The notes: generated from the sequence alone by a model not told the origin. A DNA stretch of 39,992 bases from an uncultured Aeromonadales bacterium (GCA_902782145.1 CACZLZ010000023.1:1-39992), one strand, 5' to 3'. Shown: positions 8,435-18,640, counted from the stretch's first letter. Program-made: numbers and translations.

Positions 8435-9513
8435 TTCTGCTGTCCGAGTGGCTGACCCGCAATGTCGCCACCGGCTTCAATGTGGTGTCCTACCTGTCCT
8501 TCCGGGCAGCTATGGCCATCCTCACCTCCCTGGTGCTGTCCCTGATGGCCGGTCCCGGGATCATCCGGTATCTCCACCGGCTCAAGTACGGCCAGGTGGT
8601 GCGCACTGACGGCCCCCAGACCCATCTGGCAAAGCAGGGCACCCCCACTATGGGCGGCATCATGATCCTGGGCTCTATTGTGATCTCCACCCTGCTGTGG
8701 GCGGATCTGCGCAATGTCTATGTCTGGGTGATCCTCTTTGCCACGGCCTCCTACGGGGCTATCGGCTTTGTGGATGATTACTGGAAGATCACCCGCCGCA
8801 GTTCGGAAGGCCTTAAGGCCCGCTGGAAGTACTTCTGGCAGTCCTTTGTGGCCTTGGCCATTGCTGTCTTTCTTTATATGAATGCACCCACGGCGGCGGA
8901 GACCACCCTGGTGGTGCCCTTCTTCAAGAACTTCATGCCTGAGATGGGGCTGCTTTTCATTCCCTTTGTCTACTGCGTCATTGTGGGCTCATCCAATGCG
9001 GTGAACCTCACCGACGGTCTGGACGGACTGGCCATAGTCCCCACAGCCCTGGTGGCTGCCGCATTGGGACTGACTGCCTGGCTGACCGGCAATGTGAACT
9101 ATGCGGAATATCTGAGCATTCCCTATGTGCGCTCTGCCTCCGAGGTGGTGGTGGTGTGCACGGCCATTGTGGGTGCCTCCATCGGCTTTCTGTGGTTCAA
9201 CACCTATCCGGCCCTGGTGTTCATGGGTGATGTGGGCTCCCTGACCCTGGGCGCCATCCTGGGGGTGATCTCCGTCCTGGTGCGGCAGGAGATCCTGCTG
9301 TTCATCATGGGCGGCGTCTTTGTCATGGAGACCGTGTCAGTGATCCTCCAGGTGGGCTCCTACAAGCTGCGGAAGCAGAGGATCTTCCGCATGGCGCCCA
9401 TTCATCATCATTTTGAACTTGGCGGCTGGCCGGAGCCCCGGGTGATTGTCCGTTTCTGGATCATCACTTTTGTCCTGGTGTTGCTGGGACTGATCACCCT
9501 GAAGATCAGGTAG
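8428..9513 (+). CDS. mraY: Phospho-MurNAc-pentapeptide transferase MraY
   Basis: MraY is a polytopic inner membrane enzyme that transfers phospho-MurNAc-pentapeptide to undecaprenyl phosphate, forming lipid I. The 361 residues contain about ten hydrophobic segments and the family motifs: DDYWK (Asp116-Asp117), NLTDGLDG (193-200) and PIHHHFE (324-330). These correspond to the Mg and nucleotide site and lie at almost the same residue numbers as in E. coli (360 residues). The ATG lies within the end of murF. A 123-bp gap to murD, the largest inside the mur genes, follows it. Confidence 0.97.
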   Translation: MLVLLSEWLTRNVATGFNVVSYLSFRAAMAILTSLVLSLMAGPGIIRYLHRLKYGQVVRTDGPQTHLAKQGTPTMGGIMILGSIVISTLLWADLRNVYVWVILFATASYGAIGFVDDYWKITRRSSEGLKARWKYFWQSFVALAIAVFLYMNAPTAAETTLVVPFFKNFMPEMGLLFIPFVYCVIVGSSNAVNLTDGLDGLAIVPTALVAAALGLTAWLTGNVNYAEYLSIPYVRSASEVVVVCTAIVGASIGFLWFNTYPALVFMGDVGSLTLGAILGVISVLVRQEILLFIMGGVFVMETVSVILQVGSYKLRKQRIFRMAPIHHHFELGGWPEPRVIVRFWIITFVLVLLGLITLKIR

Positions 9514-9521
9514 GACAGGGC

Positions 9522-9647
9522 ATGAGCAAGACCCCGATCCGCGCTGTCCCCGGATCCGGGTATCTGGCATCGGGACGGCGGAGTTTTCAGCATTCTTTCC
9601 GGTGTCTCCGGGAGACGGTTTTGACTGAGGTTGCAGATGGCCGGTGA
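9522..9647 (+). CDS. Possible 41-residue ORF filling the mraY-murD gap
   Basis: An ATG nine bases after the mraY stop opens a 41-codon frame that ends at TGA 9645-9647, 11 bp inside murD. The only ribosome-binding candidate is GGACAGG just before the ATG. The peptide is Arg-rich (eight Arg), has no membrane segment and resembles nothing I know. It could be a coupling ORF that delivers ribosomes to murD, or chance in a GC-rich gap. I do not assign a function. Confidence 0.25.
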   Translation: MSKTPIRAVPGSGYLASGRRSFQHSFRCLRETVLTEVADGR

Positions 9648-10968
9648 AACGGTGGTTGTGGGGCTTGGCAGGAGCAATCTTGCCGCGGTGCGCTATCTTA
9701 TCTCCCAGGGCCGGGAGCCCCTGGTGCTGGATACCCGGGAGCAGCCCCCCCTTCTGGCAGAGTTGCCGGAGGGTGTGGAATTCCGCTCCGGATCCCTGGA
9801 CAGTTTTGCCGATCTGCTGGCCCAGGCCGGGGAGCTGATTGTGGGGCCTGGCATTGCCGTGGCCACCCCGGCTATTGCCGCAGCCGCAGCCCGGGGAGTT
9901 CCGGTGATCGGTGACATTGAGCTGTTTGTCCGTGAAGCACGGGCTCCGGTGGTGGCGGTTACCGGCAGCAATGGCAAAAGCACGGTCACCACTTTGGTGG
10001 GGCTTATGGGCAGTGCGGCCGGGATCAGAACTGTTGCCGGCGGCAACCTGGGCACCCCCGCCCTGGAACTGCTGAACAGCCCCCAGGAACTTTATGTCCT
10101 GGAACTGTCCTCCTTCCAGCTGGAGACTACTTTCTCCCTCAGGGCCAGGGCCTGCACCATTCTGAATGTGACTGAAGATCACATGGACCGCTACAATTTC
10201 GATTTGGAGAAGTATGCTGCGGCCAAGAGGATCATTTACCGGAATGCAGAGGGAATAGTCTGCAACCGGGCTGATCACCGGACTCTGCCTCCGGAGGGCT
10301 TTGCCGGCTCCCTCATCACATTCGGCGCCGATCCCTCCGGCTACGGGCTGGTGACAGACAGCGACGGCACCTGGCTGGTGAAGGACTCCCGGCGGGTGCT
10401 GAACGCCGGGGAGATGAAGATCGCCGGGCGTCACAACCAACTCAACGCCTTGGCTGCCATGGCCCTGGCGGACATGGCCGGGATCAGCGAGGATGCCCAG
10501 TTGAAAGTGCTGCGGGAGTTCCCGGGGCTGGAGCACCGCTGTCAGCTGGTGGCGGAGATCGGCGGGGTCAGGTATTACAACGACTCCAAGGCCACCAATG
10601 TGGGATCAACCCTGGCTGCGGTGGACGGCCTGTCATCGGATCTTAAGGGCAGTCTATACCTTCTGGCTGGAGGAATAGGCAAGGGTCAGAACTTCGCTCC
10701 GGTGGGGGCGCTGCTGGGCAAACAGGTGCGCCGGATGTTCTGTTACGGCCGGGATGCGGCCGAACTGCTGCGGCTGGGCCCGGAGGCAGTGCCGGCCCGG
10801 GATATGGAAGATGCGTTGCGGATGGCTTCCGCCGCTGCCGTTCCCGGGGATGTGGTGCTACTGGCTCCCGCCTGCGCCAGCATGGACATGTTCCGGAACT
10901 TTGAGGAGCGGGGGGAGGTGTTCGCCTCTTTGGTGCGCTCTCTGGGAGGCGGACAGGCCAATGGGTGA
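9637..10968 (+). CDS. murD: UDP-MurNAc-L-alanine:D-glutamate ligase MurD
   Basis: MurD adds D-Glu to UDP-MurNAc-L-Ala in the cytoplasm. From ATG 9637 it has 443 residues (E. coli 438). Motifs are VVGLGRSNLAAVRYL at the N-terminal Rossmann-like domain, the P-loop GSNGKS (110-115), LELSSFQLE, HRCQLV and YYNDSKATN. TTG 9631 in the same frame is rejected because GAGG at 9627-9630 would touch it, whereas it is well spaced for ATG 9637. The TGA overlaps the ftsW start as ATGGGTGA. Confidence 0.95.
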   Translation: MAGETVVVGLGRSNLAAVRYLISQGREPLVLDTREQPPLLAELPEGVEFRSGSLDSFADLLAQAGELIVGPGIAVATPAIAAAAARGVPVIGDIELFVREARAPVVAVTGSNGKSTVTTLVGLMGSAAGIRTVAGGNLGTPALELLNSPQELYVLELSSFQLETTFSLRARACTILNVTEDHMDRYNFDLEKYAAAKRIIYRNAEGIVCNRADHRTLPPEGFAGSLITFGADPSGYGLVTDSDGTWLVKDSRRVLNAGEMKIAGRHNQLNALAAMALADMAGISEDAQLKVLREFPGLEHRCQLVAEIGGVRYYNDSKATNVGSTLAAVDGLSSDLKGSLYLLAGGIGKGQNFAPVGALLGKQVRRMFCYGRDAAELLRLGPEAVPARDMEDALRMASAAAVPGDVVLLAPACASMDMFRNFEERGEVFASLVRSLGGGQANG

Positions 10969-12223
10969 TCTCTGGTCCGGTGCTGCCCGTGCCCGGGACA
11001 CCGCTCCCTATGACCGGCAGCTGCTGTTTCTGACCATGACTCTGATCCTGGTGGGTCTGGTGATGGTTTTCTCTGCCTCGGTCACCCAGGCTGAGCACCG
11101 CTACGACAGCATGTTTTTCTTTGCCCTGCGGGACGGGGTGGCTATTGCGGCCGCCGCAGTGATCGGGGCTTTTGCCATGATGTTCTCAGGGGATCTGCTC
11201 CGCCGGATCAGCCTTCCCCTGCTGGGAGTCGGGCTGCTACTGCTATTGCTGGTCCTGCTGGTGGGTTCGGAGATCAACTCCGCCCGCCGGTGGATCCGCC
11301 TGGGAGGCTTCAACCTCCAGCCCGCCGAGTTTGCAAAGATCATCTGGATCCTGTATCTGTCGGGCTTCCTCACTAGGAAGAGGGAGGAGGTGACCCGGAA
11401 GCTCAGGGCCTTTGTGAAGCAGTTTGCTTTGCTGATCGTCATGGCGGCGCTGCTGTTGCTGCAACCAGACTACGGCTCCTTGGTGGTGATCTCCGGGATC
11501 TTTATCGGTCTCCTGTTTGTGGGCGGAGCCCACCTGATGAGTTTTCTCATCTGCATCGCCCTGCTGTTGATCCTGCTGACGGTGATGGCGGTGTGGGAGC
11601 CCTACCGGATGCTCCGGATCACCACCTTCCTGGATCCCTGGCAGGATCCCTTTGGCAAGGGCTACCAGCTGACCCAGTCCCTGATGGCATTCGGCCGGGG
11701 TGGACTCACTGGGGAAGGTTTGGGCAACAGCGTCCAGAAGATGGAATACCTTCCTGAGGCCCACACGGACTTCGTCTTTGCCATCCTGGGGGAGGAAGGC
11801 GGTTTCCTGGGGGTTGCCGCGGTGGTGCTGCTGGAGATCTGGCTCATCTGGCGTATGTTCCGCATCAGCCGCACTATGCTCCGGGCCGGGGAGATGTTCG
11901 GCGGCTATGTGAGTTTTGGCATGGGCATGCTACTGTCCATCCAGACTTTCATCAATGTGGGTGCGGCCTCTGGCATGCTGCCCACCAAGGGGCTTACCTT
12001 CCCCCTGATAAGTTATGGCGGATCCAGCCTGGCCGCAGTGGTGGCGGGCATTGCCATTGTCCTGAGGCTGGATCATGAGTTCCGCAGCCGGTACCGCAGG
12101 CACGGGGATGAGGCGGAGCCGGGGGTGGCGGAGGTTTCAGAGAGTTCCGGGGGCGCGGATGCCCCGGATCATGTTGTGGAGTCCGGAAAGACACCATCTG
12201 ACGGCTCAGTGTCCGCAGGCTGA
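10961..12223 (+). CDS. ftsW: Septal peptidoglycan glycosyltransferase FtsW
   Basis: FtsW is the SEDS-family polymerase that builds septal glycan strands from lipid II in partnership with FtsI. From ATG 10961 it has 420 residues and about ten membrane segments. Diagnostic stretches are NSARRWIRLG, GRGGLTGEGLGNS, EAHTDFVFA with the catalytic Asp at residue 270, GEEGGFLG, and GLTFPLISYGGSS. The open frame extends upstream through murD, but the conserved protein begins at 10961, with GGGAGGCGG upstream as ribosome-binding site. The hydrophilic C-terminal tail (about 35 residues, rich in E, G and S) is cytoplasmic and may touch other divisome proteins. Confidence 0.95.
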   Translation: MGDLWSGAARARDTAPYDRQLLFLTMTLILVGLVMVFSASVTQAEHRYDSMFFFALRDGVAIAAAAVIGAFAMMFSGDLLRRISLPLLGVGLLLLLLVLLVGSEINSARRWIRLGGFNLQPAEFAKIIWILYLSGFLTRKREEVTRKLRAFVKQFALLIVMAALLLLQPDYGSLVVISGIFIGLLFVGGAHLMSFLICIALLLILLTVMAVWEPYRMLRITTFLDPWQDPFGKGYQLTQSLMAFGRGGLTGEGLGNSVQKMEYLPEAHTDFVFAILGEEGGFLGVAAVVLLEIWLIWRMFRISRTMLRAGEMFGGYVSFGMGMLLSIQTFINVGAASGMLPTKGLTFPLISYGGSSLAAVVAGIAIVLRLDHEFRSRYRRHGDEAEPGVAEVSESSGGADAPDHVVESGKTPSDGSVSAG

Positions 12224-12234
12224 GGCTGAAATAT

Positions 12235-13305
12235 ATGCAGAAGAAGATCCTGATCATGGCCGGCGGCACCGGTGGTCATGTATTCCCCGGTCTGGCGGTG
12301 GCCAGGTACCTGGCTGATCGGGGGTGGCAGGTGCTGTGGCTGGGAACCCGTGAGCGCATGGAGTCCCGGCTGGTGCCGGAGCACGGGTTTGAGATCTCCT
12401 ATATCAAGGTTTCCGGGGTCCGCAGGAATGGACTGATGCGTAAGCTCACGGCCCCGTTCATGATCCTGAAGGCCATCTGGCAGGCCAACCGGGTGGTCCG
12501 GGACTTCGGACCCAGCGTGGTGCTGGGCATGGGCGGTTACGCCTCCGGTCCCGGTGGCATCGCCGCCTGGCTCAACCGGATCCCGGTCATCCTTCACGAG
12601 CAGAATGCTGCGGCGGGTTTCACCAACCGGGTGCTTTCCCATTTTGCCAGCCGGATCTGCATGGGCTTTGCCGGCGCCTTTGAGCGTGACAATGCCCAGG
12701 TGGTGGGCAACCCGGTCAGGGAGGAAATCGCTGCCCTGTCGGAGTTTCCCATTGAGGATCCCGGTGACCGGCCTCTGAGGCTGCTGGTGGTGGGGGGCTC
12801 TCTGGGGGCATCCTTCTTCAATGAGCGCCTGCCAGCGGTTCTCACCCGGTTGCAGAACGCCCGGATCCGGCACCAGACCGGCAGGGGAAACCTGGAGACC
12901 ACCAGGAAGCGCTACGAGGAACTGTGCGACATGTCTAAGGTGGAGGTGTGCGAGTTCATCGACGACATGGCGGATGCTTACACCTGGGCCGATGCAGTGA
13001 TCTGCCGGGCCGGCGCACTCACTGTGGCCGAGGTGGCGGCCGCCCATAAGCCGGCGCTGTTTGTTCCCCTGCCCACGGCGGTGGATGATCACCAGACTAA
13101 GAATGCCAGGAGTCTGGAGTCAGCGGGAGCGGCCTTTGTGATCCAGCAGCGGGATGCCACCGACGAGGCTCTGCTGGAACTTCTGGGCCGGCTGCAGAAC
13201 GAACCTGGCCTTATAGCTGAGATGGCCCGGAACTCCCGGGATGCGGCGGTGCTGGACGCCACGGAGCGGGTGGCCGCGGTGTGCGAGGAATTGGCCGGGG
13301 ACTGA
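12235..13305 (+). CDS. murG: UDP-GlcNAc:lipid I N-acetylglucosaminyltransferase MurG
   Basis: MurG is a peripheral inner-membrane GT-B glycosyltransferase that adds GlcNAc to lipid I to make lipid II. The 356-residue product starts [19 protein letters not shown], with the glycine-rich G-loop at residues 10-14. [11 protein letters not shown] and LHEQNAAAG follow. [12 protein letters not shown] is the UDP-GlcNAc-binding block of the C-terminal domain, and [12 protein letters not shown] comes after it. Length equals the E. coli enzyme (355). It sits 11 bp after ftsW with GAGG upstream. Confidence 0.96.
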   Translation: MQKKILIMAGGTGGHVFPGLAVARYLADRGWQVLWLGTRERMESRLVPEHGFEISYIKVSGVRRNGLMRKLTAPFMILKAIWQANRVVRDFGPSVVLGMGGYASGPGGIAAWLNRIPVILHEQNAAAGFTNRVLSHFASRICMGFAGAFERDNAQVVGNPVREEIAALSEFPIEDPGDRPLRLLVVGGSLGASFFNERLPAVLTRLQNARIRHQTGRGNLETTRKRYEELCDMSKVEVCEFIDDMADAYTWADAVICRAGALTVAEVAAAHKPALFVPLPTAVDDHQTKNARSLESAGAAFVIQQRDATDEALLELLGRLQNEPGLIAEMARNSRDAAVLDATERVAAVCEELAGD

Positions 13306-13366
13306 TCCCCGGGCGGAGGATCCGGTCTGGGACTGGATCCGGTTGTTTCACAGGAAGACTTGTAGC

Positions 13367-14821
13367 ATGGCTGTTGGGGAAAACACACTTTCCGTGCCCG
13401 GAATGCGCCGGGTGAAGAGGATCCACTTCATCGGCATCGGCGGTGCCGGCATGTGCGGCATCGCCGAGGTGCTGGGGAATGAAGGCTATCAGATCACCGG
13501 ATCGGATCTGGGGCAGAACTCGGTTACCGAGCATCTTGCCTCCATGGGCGCCGTGATCTTCCGGGGTCATGATGCCGCCAATGTGAAAGGCGCCAGCGTG
13601 GTGGTGGTCTCCTCGGCCATCAGCCCTGACAATCCGGAACTGGTGGCTGCCCGGGAGCAGCGGATCCCCGTGGTGAAGCGGGCGGAAATGCTGGCAGAGC
13701 TCATGCGTTACCGCCACGGCATCGCCGTGGCCGGCACCCATGGCAAGACCACCACCACCAGCCTTATTGCCAGCATCTATGCCCAGGCGGGCAGGGATCC
13801 CACCTATGTTATCGGCGGACTCCTGAATAGTTCCGGATCCAATGCCCGGCTTGGGCAGGGACCCTACCTCATTGCCGAGGCCGACGAGTCCGACGCCTCA
13901 TTCCTGCACCTGCAGCCACTGACGGCGGTGGTCACCAACATCGAGGCCGATCACATGGGCACCTACCAGGGGGATTTCAGCCGCCTCAAGGACACCTTTG
14001 TGGACTTCCTCCACAACCTTCCCTTTTACGGCCTGGCGGTGGTGTGCGTGGACGACACTGTGATCCGATCGATCATTCCCCGCATTGGACGCTCTGTCAT
14101 CACCTACGGTCAGTCCCCGGATGCGGACGTCCAGGTGCTGGACTTCAGGCAGCATGAGGATCACTCCACCTTCCGCCTCCGTCGGCGGGACGGATCGGTT
14201 CTGGATATTAAACTGGCCCTGCCAGGTCTGCACATGGCTCTCAACGCCGCTGCCGCCGTGGCGGTGGCCACGGATGACGGGATCCCCGACGCTGATATCC
14301 AGACTGCCCTGGAGCATTTCCAGGGTGTGGGACGGCGCTTCGAGCAGTATGGCGAGTTTGCTTTCGCCCCTGGAGAGCAGACGGTGAAACTGGTGGATGA
14401 CTACGGTCACCATCCCAGCGAGGTCAGGGCCACCATACGGGCAGTGCGCAACGGCTGGCCCGGCCGGCGGCTGGTCATGGTGTTCCAGCCCCACCGTTAC
14501 ACCAGGACCCGGGATCTCTATGAGGATTTTGTGGAAGTCCTGAGCATGGTGGATGTGCTGGTAATGCTGGATGTTTATCCCGCAGGGGAGCAACCCATCC
14601 CCGGCGCAGACGGTCACAGCCTGTGCCGTTCCATCCGGCGTCGGGGCGTGATTGAGCCTATTTTCGTGTCCTCCCCGGACAAGATCCCCGGAGTTCTGGC
14701 GGATGTGCTGAAGGGCGGGGATATCCTTCTGACCCAGGGCGCCGGAAACATCAACCGTGTGGCCCGGTGCCTGGCGGATCTGAAACTGGATGCCGCTACC
14801 ATGAAGACCTATGGACAGTAA
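13367..14821 (+). CDS. murC: UDP-N-acetylmuramate:L-alanine ligase MurC
   Basis: MurC joins L-Ala to UDP-MurNAc, the first peptide step. From ATG 13367 there are 484 residues (E. coli 491). Visible are [15 protein letters not shown], the N-terminal nucleotide-like fold, and the P-loop GTHGKTTT (123-130). [16 protein letters not shown] and [10 protein letters not shown] are the later conserved blocks. The frame is open upstream into murG, but conservation starts at this ATG. AGGA at 13352 is the likely, slightly distant, ribosome-binding site. The stop lies inside the ftsQ start region (11-bp overlap). E. coli has ddlB between murC and ftsQ. Here the two are fused end to end. Confidence 0.95.
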   Translation: MAVGENTLSVPGMRRVKRIHFIGIGGAGMCGIAEVLGNEGYQITGSDLGQNSVTEHLASMGAVIFRGHDAANVKGASVVVVSSAISPDNPELVAAREQRIPVVKRAEMLAELMRYRHGIAVAGTHGKTTTTSLIASIYAQAGRDPTYVIGGLLNSSGSNARLGQGPYLIAEADESDASFLHLQPLTAVVTNIEADHMGTYQGDFSRLKDTFVDFLHNLPFYGLAVVCVDDTVIRSIIPRIGRSVITYGQSPDADVQVLDFRQHEDHSTFRLRRRDGSVLDIKLALPGLHMALNAAAAVAVATDDGIPDADIQTALEHFQGVGRRFEQYGEFAFAPGEQTVKLVDDYGHHPSEVRATIRAVRNGWPGRRLVMVFQPHRYTRTRDLYEDFVEVLSMVDVLVMLDVYPAGEQPIPGADGHSLCRSIRRRGVIEPIFVSSPDKIPGVLADVLKGGDILLTQGAGNINRVARCLADLKLDAATMKTYGQ

Positions 14822-15788
14822 GGACAGCGCTGCACCTTCCGGTCGGAAAAGACGGAGCCGGAAGGGGAATGGCGGGAACGGTATAAACCTGAGACCGGAG
14901 GCCGGTGCCGGGGAAAAAACGGCAGCAGAGCACCTGATGACTGAGACCGCCGGTGCCGGCGTTGCCGCTGTCAGGATCGGTGGGGGTGGACCGGAGGCGT
15001 CACTGGAGGACACCGGCAGCGCAGCCCACCGCCAGAGCCGGGGAGAGATGGTGGCAGGAATAGTGTTCACCCTCCTGGTGATCGGCGCCCTGGTGGCGGC
15101 CGGCATGGTGATCAAGCAGCGTTTTTATGACGGCAACTTCCTGCCCGTAGACACCATCACCATAAGGGGAACCCTGGATCAGAACTCCGTGGAGGAGATC
15201 AGCTCCCTGCTCAGCAACTCAGGACTGATGGGCAACTTCATCCGCCTGAATGTGGATGATGTCCGGCAGTTGGTGGAGGAACTGCCTTGGGTGCAGTCCG
15301 CCGCCGTCCGGAAACAGTGGCCATCACTGCTGCAGCTTCATATTACGGAGAAGATCCCCCAGGTGCGCTGGGGTGCGGATCGGCTCTACAGCCAGAGCGT
15401 GGGGATCTTCACTCCGCCGGAGGATCGGACCTATCCGGATCTGGTGCGTATTGACGCCCCTGACGAGTTGGCATCGGCGGTGTTTCCGGTTTTCATCCGC
15501 TGCCAGATCCTGCTGGCCCGCCACGGCTTCGCCGTGGATGCTGTGCGGGTGTCAGATCGCCGCTCCTGGGAGTTTGTCCTGAAGAACGGCCCCCTGCTGA
15601 TCCTGGGGCGGGAGCAGGAGGAGTTTGAGGATCGTATTGAGAGGTTTGCCAGGATCTACCGCATGATGCGGGATCAGGAGCGCCAGCTTACTGCCTATGC
15701 GGATCTGCGCTATGAGAACGGCATAGCCCTGGGATGGAAGAGTGACGATGCCACCCCGCAGGAAGGCGGGACGGCAGTCAGAAGGTGA
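14811..15788 (+). CDS. ftsQ: Cell division protein FtsQ with an extended cytoplasmic tail
   Basis: FtsQ is a bitopic divisome scaffold that binds FtsL and FtsB. The 325-residue product has one membrane segment at about residues 80-100. It is followed by a POTRA domain (about 110-180, with [10 protein letters not shown] and [14 protein letters not shown]) and the beta domain (TEKIPQVRW). The cytoplasmic tail of about 79 residues is much longer than the roughly 25 of E. coli FtsQ (276 residues). It begins with a basic patch (GRKRRSRKG) and continues as low-complexity G/A/E sequence. ATG 14811 overlaps murC. No nearer in-frame start has a better ribosome-binding site that I can see, though a shorter form cannot be excluded. 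Confidence 0.93.
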   Translation: MDSKDSAAPSGRKRRSRKGNGGNGINLRPEAGAGEKTAAEHLMTETAGAGVAAVRIGGGGPEASLEDTGSAAHRQSRGEMVAGIVFTLLVIGALVAAGMVIKQRFYDGNFLPVDTITIRGTLDQNSVEEISSLLSNSGLMGNFIRLNVDDVRQLVEELPWVQSAAVRKQWPSLLQLHITEKIPQVRWGADRLYSQSVGIFTPPEDRTYPDLVRIDAPDELASAVFPVFIRCQILLARHGFAVDAVRVSDRRSWEFVLKNGPLLILGREQEEFEDRIERFARIYRMMRDQERQLTAYADLRYENGIALGWKSDDATPQEGGTAVRR

Positions 15789-15798
15789 ATTGCAGCTG

Positions 15799-17067
15799 AT
15801 GAAGAACGCGGAAACGGACAATGAGATAATAGTCGGACTTGATGTTGGCTCCCAGACGGTGCGGGCCCTCATCGGTGAGATCATGCCTGACGGGCGTATC
15901 AATGTCCTGGGAGTGGGCGAGCATGCCTCCGAGGGCATTTCCCGGGGAGCGGTGACTGACATCGAGAAGGTGGTCAGTTCCGTGCGCCGGGCCGTGGATG
16001 CTGCTGAACTCTCGGCCAACTGTCAGGTGCATTCGGTGTTCTGCGCCATCTCCGGTAGTCACATCCGCAGTTTCAATGAAAAGGGCATGGTGTCTATCAG
16101 CGGCGAGGTCACCGAGGAGGATGTGGAGACAGCCATCCACACCGCCAAGTCCATCAAGCTTCCTGAGGACTGCAGCCGGTTGCTCCACGCACTGGAGCAG
16201 AGCTACCGGATTGACGGCCAGTCCGGGATCCAGAACCCGGTGGGCATTGCCGGGTGCCGCCTGGAGGCTTATGTGCATCTGGTGGCCTGCCATGCGGACT
16301 CGGCCCGGAATCTGGAGAAGTGTGTGTCCCGGGTGGGCATGAATGTCAGCGCCCTGATCTACAGCGGTCTGGCCTCCTCTGATGCGGTGCTCACCAGCGA
16401 TGAGAAGGAGATCGGAGTCTGCCTGGTGGATATCGGCGCCGGGACTATGGATCTGGCATTGTTCACCGACGGCAAGTTACGTTACTCCAAGGCTATCCGC
16501 TATGCCGGCTTCAATGCCACCAAGGACGTGGCGGCCACCTTCGGCACTCCCTTCCCGGTGGCTGAGAAGCTCAAACTGCAGTACGGCACTGTGGACACTG
16601 AGGCTTACCGGGATCAGAACCAGACCGTGATGATCAAGTCGGTGTCCGGCGACAATGATCTGTCGCTGGATCTCCATGCCGTATCCCAGGTCCTGAACTC
16701 CCGCTATACCGAGTTGCTGGAACTGGTCGGCAATGAACTGAAGGAGGCCAAGTCCCGGCTCCAGCGGGAGGGCCGCAAGATGCAGTTGGGGGCTGGCATT
16801 GTCCTCACTGGCGGCGGATCCGGGATCCGGGGGTTGCTGGAGCTGTCCCGGACCGTTTTCAACTGCCCGGTGCGCATTGGCCGCCCCTCCCTGACCCTGG
16901 GACTCACCGAGCATGTCAACCGGCCGGAGTTCTCCACGGCGGTGGGACTGCTGATCCGGGGCAGCCACCATGCGGAATACACCGCATCCCAGAATGACGG
17001 CAGGGAAAAGTTTCAGATGGGCCGGCTGCTCCGGTCCATGTGGCAGAAACTGAAGGATATTTACTGA
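15799..17067 (+). CDS. ftsA: Cell division protein FtsA
   Basis: FtsA is an actin-like ATPase that tethers FtsZ to the membrane and recruits later division proteins. From ATG 15799 it has 422 residues (E. coli 420). IIVGLDVGSQTVRALIGE forms phosphate loop 1, CLVDIGAGTMDLALF is phosphate loop 2 and LTGGGSGIRGL is the adenosine motif. The last 15 residues (GRLLRSMWQKLKDIY) form the amphipathic membrane-targeting helix. The open frame extends into ftsQ. AAGGTGA at 15782-15788, overlapping the ftsQ stop, places the start at 15799. Confidence 0.96.
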   Translation: MKNAETDNEIIVGLDVGSQTVRALIGEIMPDGRINVLGVGEHASEGISRGAVTDIEKVVSSVRRAVDAAELSANCQVHSVFCAISGSHIRSFNEKGMVSISGEVTEEDVETAIHTAKSIKLPEDCSRLLHALEQSYRIDGQSGIQNPVGIAGCRLEAYVHLVACHADSARNLEKCVSRVGMNVSALIYSGLASSDAVLTSDEKEIGVCLVDIGAGTMDLALFTDGKLRYSKAIRYAGFNATKDVAATFGTPFPVAEKLKLQYGTVDTEAYRDQNQTVMIKSVSGDNDLSLDLHAVSQVLNSRYTELLELVGNELKEAKSRLQREGRKMQLGAGIVLTGGGSGIRGLLELSRTVFNCPVRIGRPSLTLGLTEHVNRPEFSTAVGLLIRGSHHAEYTASQNDGREKFQMGRLLRSMWQKLKDIY

Positions 17068-17143
17068 TTTCAGGTTCTGCGGTTTTGCAGTGCTCCGGTC
17101 TCCTGTGCCGGACTGATGGTTGTTGTTTGCTGAGAGGTTCATT

Positions 17144-18370
17144 ATGAGTATTGTTGGCGTTGAGGTGGCATCCCCTGAGGAGACCGAAGCCGGTGGTGCC
17201 AGTTTCCGTCCTGCCATGATTGTGGTGGGGATCGGCGGTGGCGGCGGCAATGCCGTGTCCCATATGGCCCGGGCTCATATTGACTCCGTGAAGACCCTCT
17301 GCATCAACACTGATGCCCAGGCTCTGAACAAGACTCAGGCTGACGTGAAAGTGCAGATCGGCAGCAAGATGACCGGCGGTTTGGGTTGCGGCGCCGATCC
17401 TTCCAAGGGCAAGGCTGCAGCCGAGGAAGACGTGGACAAGATCCGTGACGCTCTGATCGGCAACCACATCATCTTCATCACCGCTGGTGAAGGCGGCGGC
17501 ACCGGCACCGGCGGTGCCCCGGTGGTGGCCAAGGTGGCCAAGGAGATGGGGATCCTATCCATTGCCATTGTCACCAAGCCTTTCTCCTATGAGGGCAAGA
17601 AGCGTGCTGAGCATGCGGAGCAGGGGATCAAGGAACTGGCCCAGTATGCGGACACGCTGATTGTCATTCCCAATGACAAACTGCTGAAGGTCCTGGGCAA
17701 GAAGGTTACGGTGCTCAACGCTTTTGCTGAGGCCAATGATGTGCTGCTGAAGGCTGTGCAGGGTATTTCAGGCTCCCTTCTGAATGACGGTGTCATCAAC
17801 CTGGACTTCAACGATCTCAAGCGCTGCATGGAGAATGGTGGTAACGCCATCATTGGCATCGGTGTGGGCCGCGGTGCTGAAAGAGCCCAGGAGGCTGTCC
17901 AGAAGGCCATTGTCTGCCCTCTGCTGGACGACATTGATCTCAAGGGTGCCCGCTCTGTGTTCCTGAACATCGAGGCTCCCACCAACATCGGTCTTGATGA
18001 GATGGAACTTATCAACAATACGGTGAAGGACTATGCTGACGCCAATGCCGAAATCATCACCGGTATTGCCTATACCTCTTCGCCCAATGATGATATCTCC
18101 CTAGATGGTGCTAAAGGCGACTCTGACATCCCCGAGGGCGAGATCCGGGTGACGGTGATTGCCACCGGCGTTGGCCGCAAGGGAGACGGTATGGCTGCGG
18201 TGCAGCCTAAGGTCCTGGAGCCTTCTTCCACCATCATTGACATTGATGCGGATGAACTGATCCGGGATGACTCCCCCTTCCTTCAGGATGGTGACACCGG
18301 GTTCAGCCCCTTCAGCCAGGAGGAGCAGTCCCTAGACTCGCCCGCATTTTTCCGGAAGCAGGCTGACTGA
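17144..18370 (+). CDS. ftsZ: Cell division GTPase FtsZ
   Basis: FtsZ is the tubulin homologue that polymerises into the Z-ring. From ATG 17144 it has 408 residues. GIGGGGGNAV starts the GTP-binding domain, and the tubulin signature GGGTGTGGAP lies at 117-126. NLDFNDL and the T7-type region follow. The extreme C-terminus PAFFRKQAD is the conserved peptide bound by FtsA and ZipA, after an acidic linker of some 50 residues. The N-terminus is about 14 residues longer than E. coli FtsZ. GAGAGG at 17132-17137 supports the start, and TTG 17120 in the same frame is rejected. Codon use shifts toward GGT/GCT, as in highly expressed genes. Confidence 0.97.
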   Translation: MSIVGVEVASPEETEAGGASFRPAMIVVGIGGGGGNAVSHMARAHIDSVKTLCINTDAQALNKTQADVKVQIGSKMTGGLGCGADPSKGKAAAEEDVDKIRDALIGNHIIFITAGEGGGTGTGGAPVVAKVAKEMGILSIAIVTKPFSYEGKKRAEHAEQGIKELAQYADTLIVIPNDKLLKVLGKKVTVLNAFAEANDVLLKAVQGISGSLLNDGVINLDFNDLKRCMENGGNAIIGIGVGRGAERAQEAVQKAIVCPLLDDIDLKGARSVFLNIEAPTNIGLDEMELINNTVKDYADANAEIITGIAYTSSPNDDISLDGAKGDSDIPEGEIRVTVIATGVGRKGDGMAAVQPKVLEPSSTIIDIDADELIRDDSPFLQDGDTGFSPFSQEEQSLDSPAFFRKQAD

Positions 18371-18442
18371 GAGGCTTCGCAGATCCCCGCCGGACCCGGT
18401 GCCGATTATGGTGCCGGCTCCAGATAGAGCATGGTGTAGCAT

Positions 18443-18472
18443 CCCGGCTCTGTCCGGGGTCTCATTCTTTTC
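18443..18472 (+). terminator. Possible terminator after ftsZ
   Basis: CCCGG (18443-18447) pairs with CCGGG (18454-18458) across CTCTGT. It is followed by the T-rich but interrupted GTCTCATTCTTTTC. It is about 70 bp past the ftsZ stop and upstream of the lpxC promoter, the right place for the end of the dcw operon. The weak T tract keeps confidence low. Confidence 0.35.
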
Positions 18473-18544
18473 CGGATGGCAGATATCCCGGAAGGGATGG
18501 ATCTGAACCTGAGAGAGCCTGAGATCTGGGGAGTTGCCGGATGT

Positions 18545-18573
18545 TTGTCAGTTTGGGGAAAATGTGATACATT
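18545..18573 (+). promoter_or_regulatory. Extended -10 promoter of lpxC
   Basis: TTGTCA (18545-18550, 5 of 6) and TACATT (18568-18573, 4 of 6) are separated by exactly 17 bp, and TG at 18565-18566 forms an extended -10. The inferred start site is about 60 bp upstream of the lpxC ATG. It lets lipid A synthesis be transcribed independently of ftsZ. Confidence 0.65.
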
Positions 18574-18640
18574 TAGCAAAATTTTGGATGTCCGCGTTCA
18601 TGCGGGTTGGGGTTGCGGTCATAGCAGCGGAGGCGTCAAC

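Noticed and set aside
10754-10960. Extended N-terminus of FtsW reading through murD
   Set aside because: The extra 69 residues overlap murD out of frame, and the conserved FtsW sequence and ribosome-binding site put the start at 10961.
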